Source: Corynebacterium jeikeium (GTDB lineage Bacteria > Actinomycetota > Actinomycetes > Mycobacteriales > Mycobacteriaceae). From it: 64,000 bases of DNA. This document shows, piece after piece, positions 63,890 through 64,000 of this stretch (its first letter is position 1; each line of letters starts with the position of its first letter). A program made the translations under genes and the position numbers. The notes under the pieces are model-generated. The model saw nothing but the letters and a program-made list of their open reading frames with translations, was not told the origin of the DNA and did no database searches. The DNA is taken from NCBI RefSeq assembly GCF_000738175.1, contig NZ_JFCH01000027.1:165767-229766 (forward strand), read 5' to 3'.

Positions 63890-64000
63890 CCGGGCTCCAA
63901 GGCACTGGCACCTCGAGCACTGGCCTTATAGCCCTAGCGCCTCGAGCGCTAGCACCTCAGGCGCTAGCCCCTGACTAGCCCTAACTTCAGCGCTAGCCTC
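63890..64000. repeat. Degenerate GCGCTAG/CTCGAG repeats
   Basis: A run of imperfect units of about 15 bases built on CACTGGCACCTCGAG and GCGCTAGCACCTCAG. It includes the perfect dyad CTAGCGC-CTCGA-GCGCTAG. Continues past the window end. Confidence 0.6.

Noticed and set aside
1-64000. tRNA or rRNA genes, including a tRNA target for the islands
   Set aside because: No tRNA cloverleaf or CCA-end sequence was noticed on either strand; the island target is a protein gene end.

Overview
The window is chromosomal DNA of a mycolic-acid actinomycete, most likely a Corynebacterium. Evidence: mycothiol conjugate amidase (mca), a short cis-prenyl transferase, the MetPS methionine/alanine importer, DUF6542, DUF4245, DUF4307 and DUF5997 proteins, the corynebacterial macrolide methylase Erm(X), and a copper regulator site identical to the C. 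glutamicum CopR box as I remember it. A lipophilic, drug-resistant species is plausible (Erm(X), fatty-acid genes), but I cannot name one.

Layout. 0-9.5 kb: a DUF1275 membrane protein; an FtsX-type ABC exporter whose permease has an in-frame TGA, with a TetR regulator; a lipoprotein; a NarL-type two-component system divergent from a second ABC exporter; two SAM methyltransferases. 9.5-31.5 kb: an accessory stack ending at the 3' end of ychF. 31.5-43.8 kb: core genes (ychF, metPS, AI-2E transporter, DUF6542, ispH, xseAB, DUF4245, glpX, fumC). 43.8-44.7 kb: a repeat-rich gap. 44.7-63.0 kb: tetR-MFS efflux pair, acetyltransferase, phoH2, LGFP lipoprotein, LysR-like protein, DUF5997, acyl-CoA dehydrogenase/enoyl-CoA hydratase, LysR with TDT transporter, pncA, glyA, coaA, cis-prenyl transferase, mca, DUF4307, greA. 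63.0-64.0 kb: a second repeat-rich gap.

The main discovery candidate is the 9.5-31.5 kb stack. Eight extra copies of a 24-27 bp sequence equal to the last codons and stop of ychF (peptide VEFKFNV-stop) lie in the same orientation to the left of the real ychF end. Seven keep the peptide exactly (one adds a Thr) while differing at synonymous positions; the outermost has two substitutions. They divide the region into eight cassettes: (1) cytidine deaminase-ASCH fusion; (2) RHH-type toxin-antitoxin plus VOC protein; (3) copper resistance (copB, HMA protein, copRS, cueP, multicopper oxidase, broken DUF305 gene); (4) erm(X) with a DNA-methyltransferase fragment; (5) cmtR-cadA with an arsO-like fragment; (6) glycolipid-binding protein, arfB, higBA; (7) NAD-dependent epimerase; (8) mercury resistance (merR/merA/merT-like) with a truncated second arfB. 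Cassettes 3 and 4 each end, next to the repeat, in a remnant of the 5' end of the same large serine integrase gene. This fits serial integration of serine-integrase elements at the ychF 3' end, each element restoring the ychF C-terminus, followed by loss of integrases.

The cassettes combine resistance to copper, cadmium/lead, mercury and macrolides with two toxin-antitoxin pairs that may stabilise the array.
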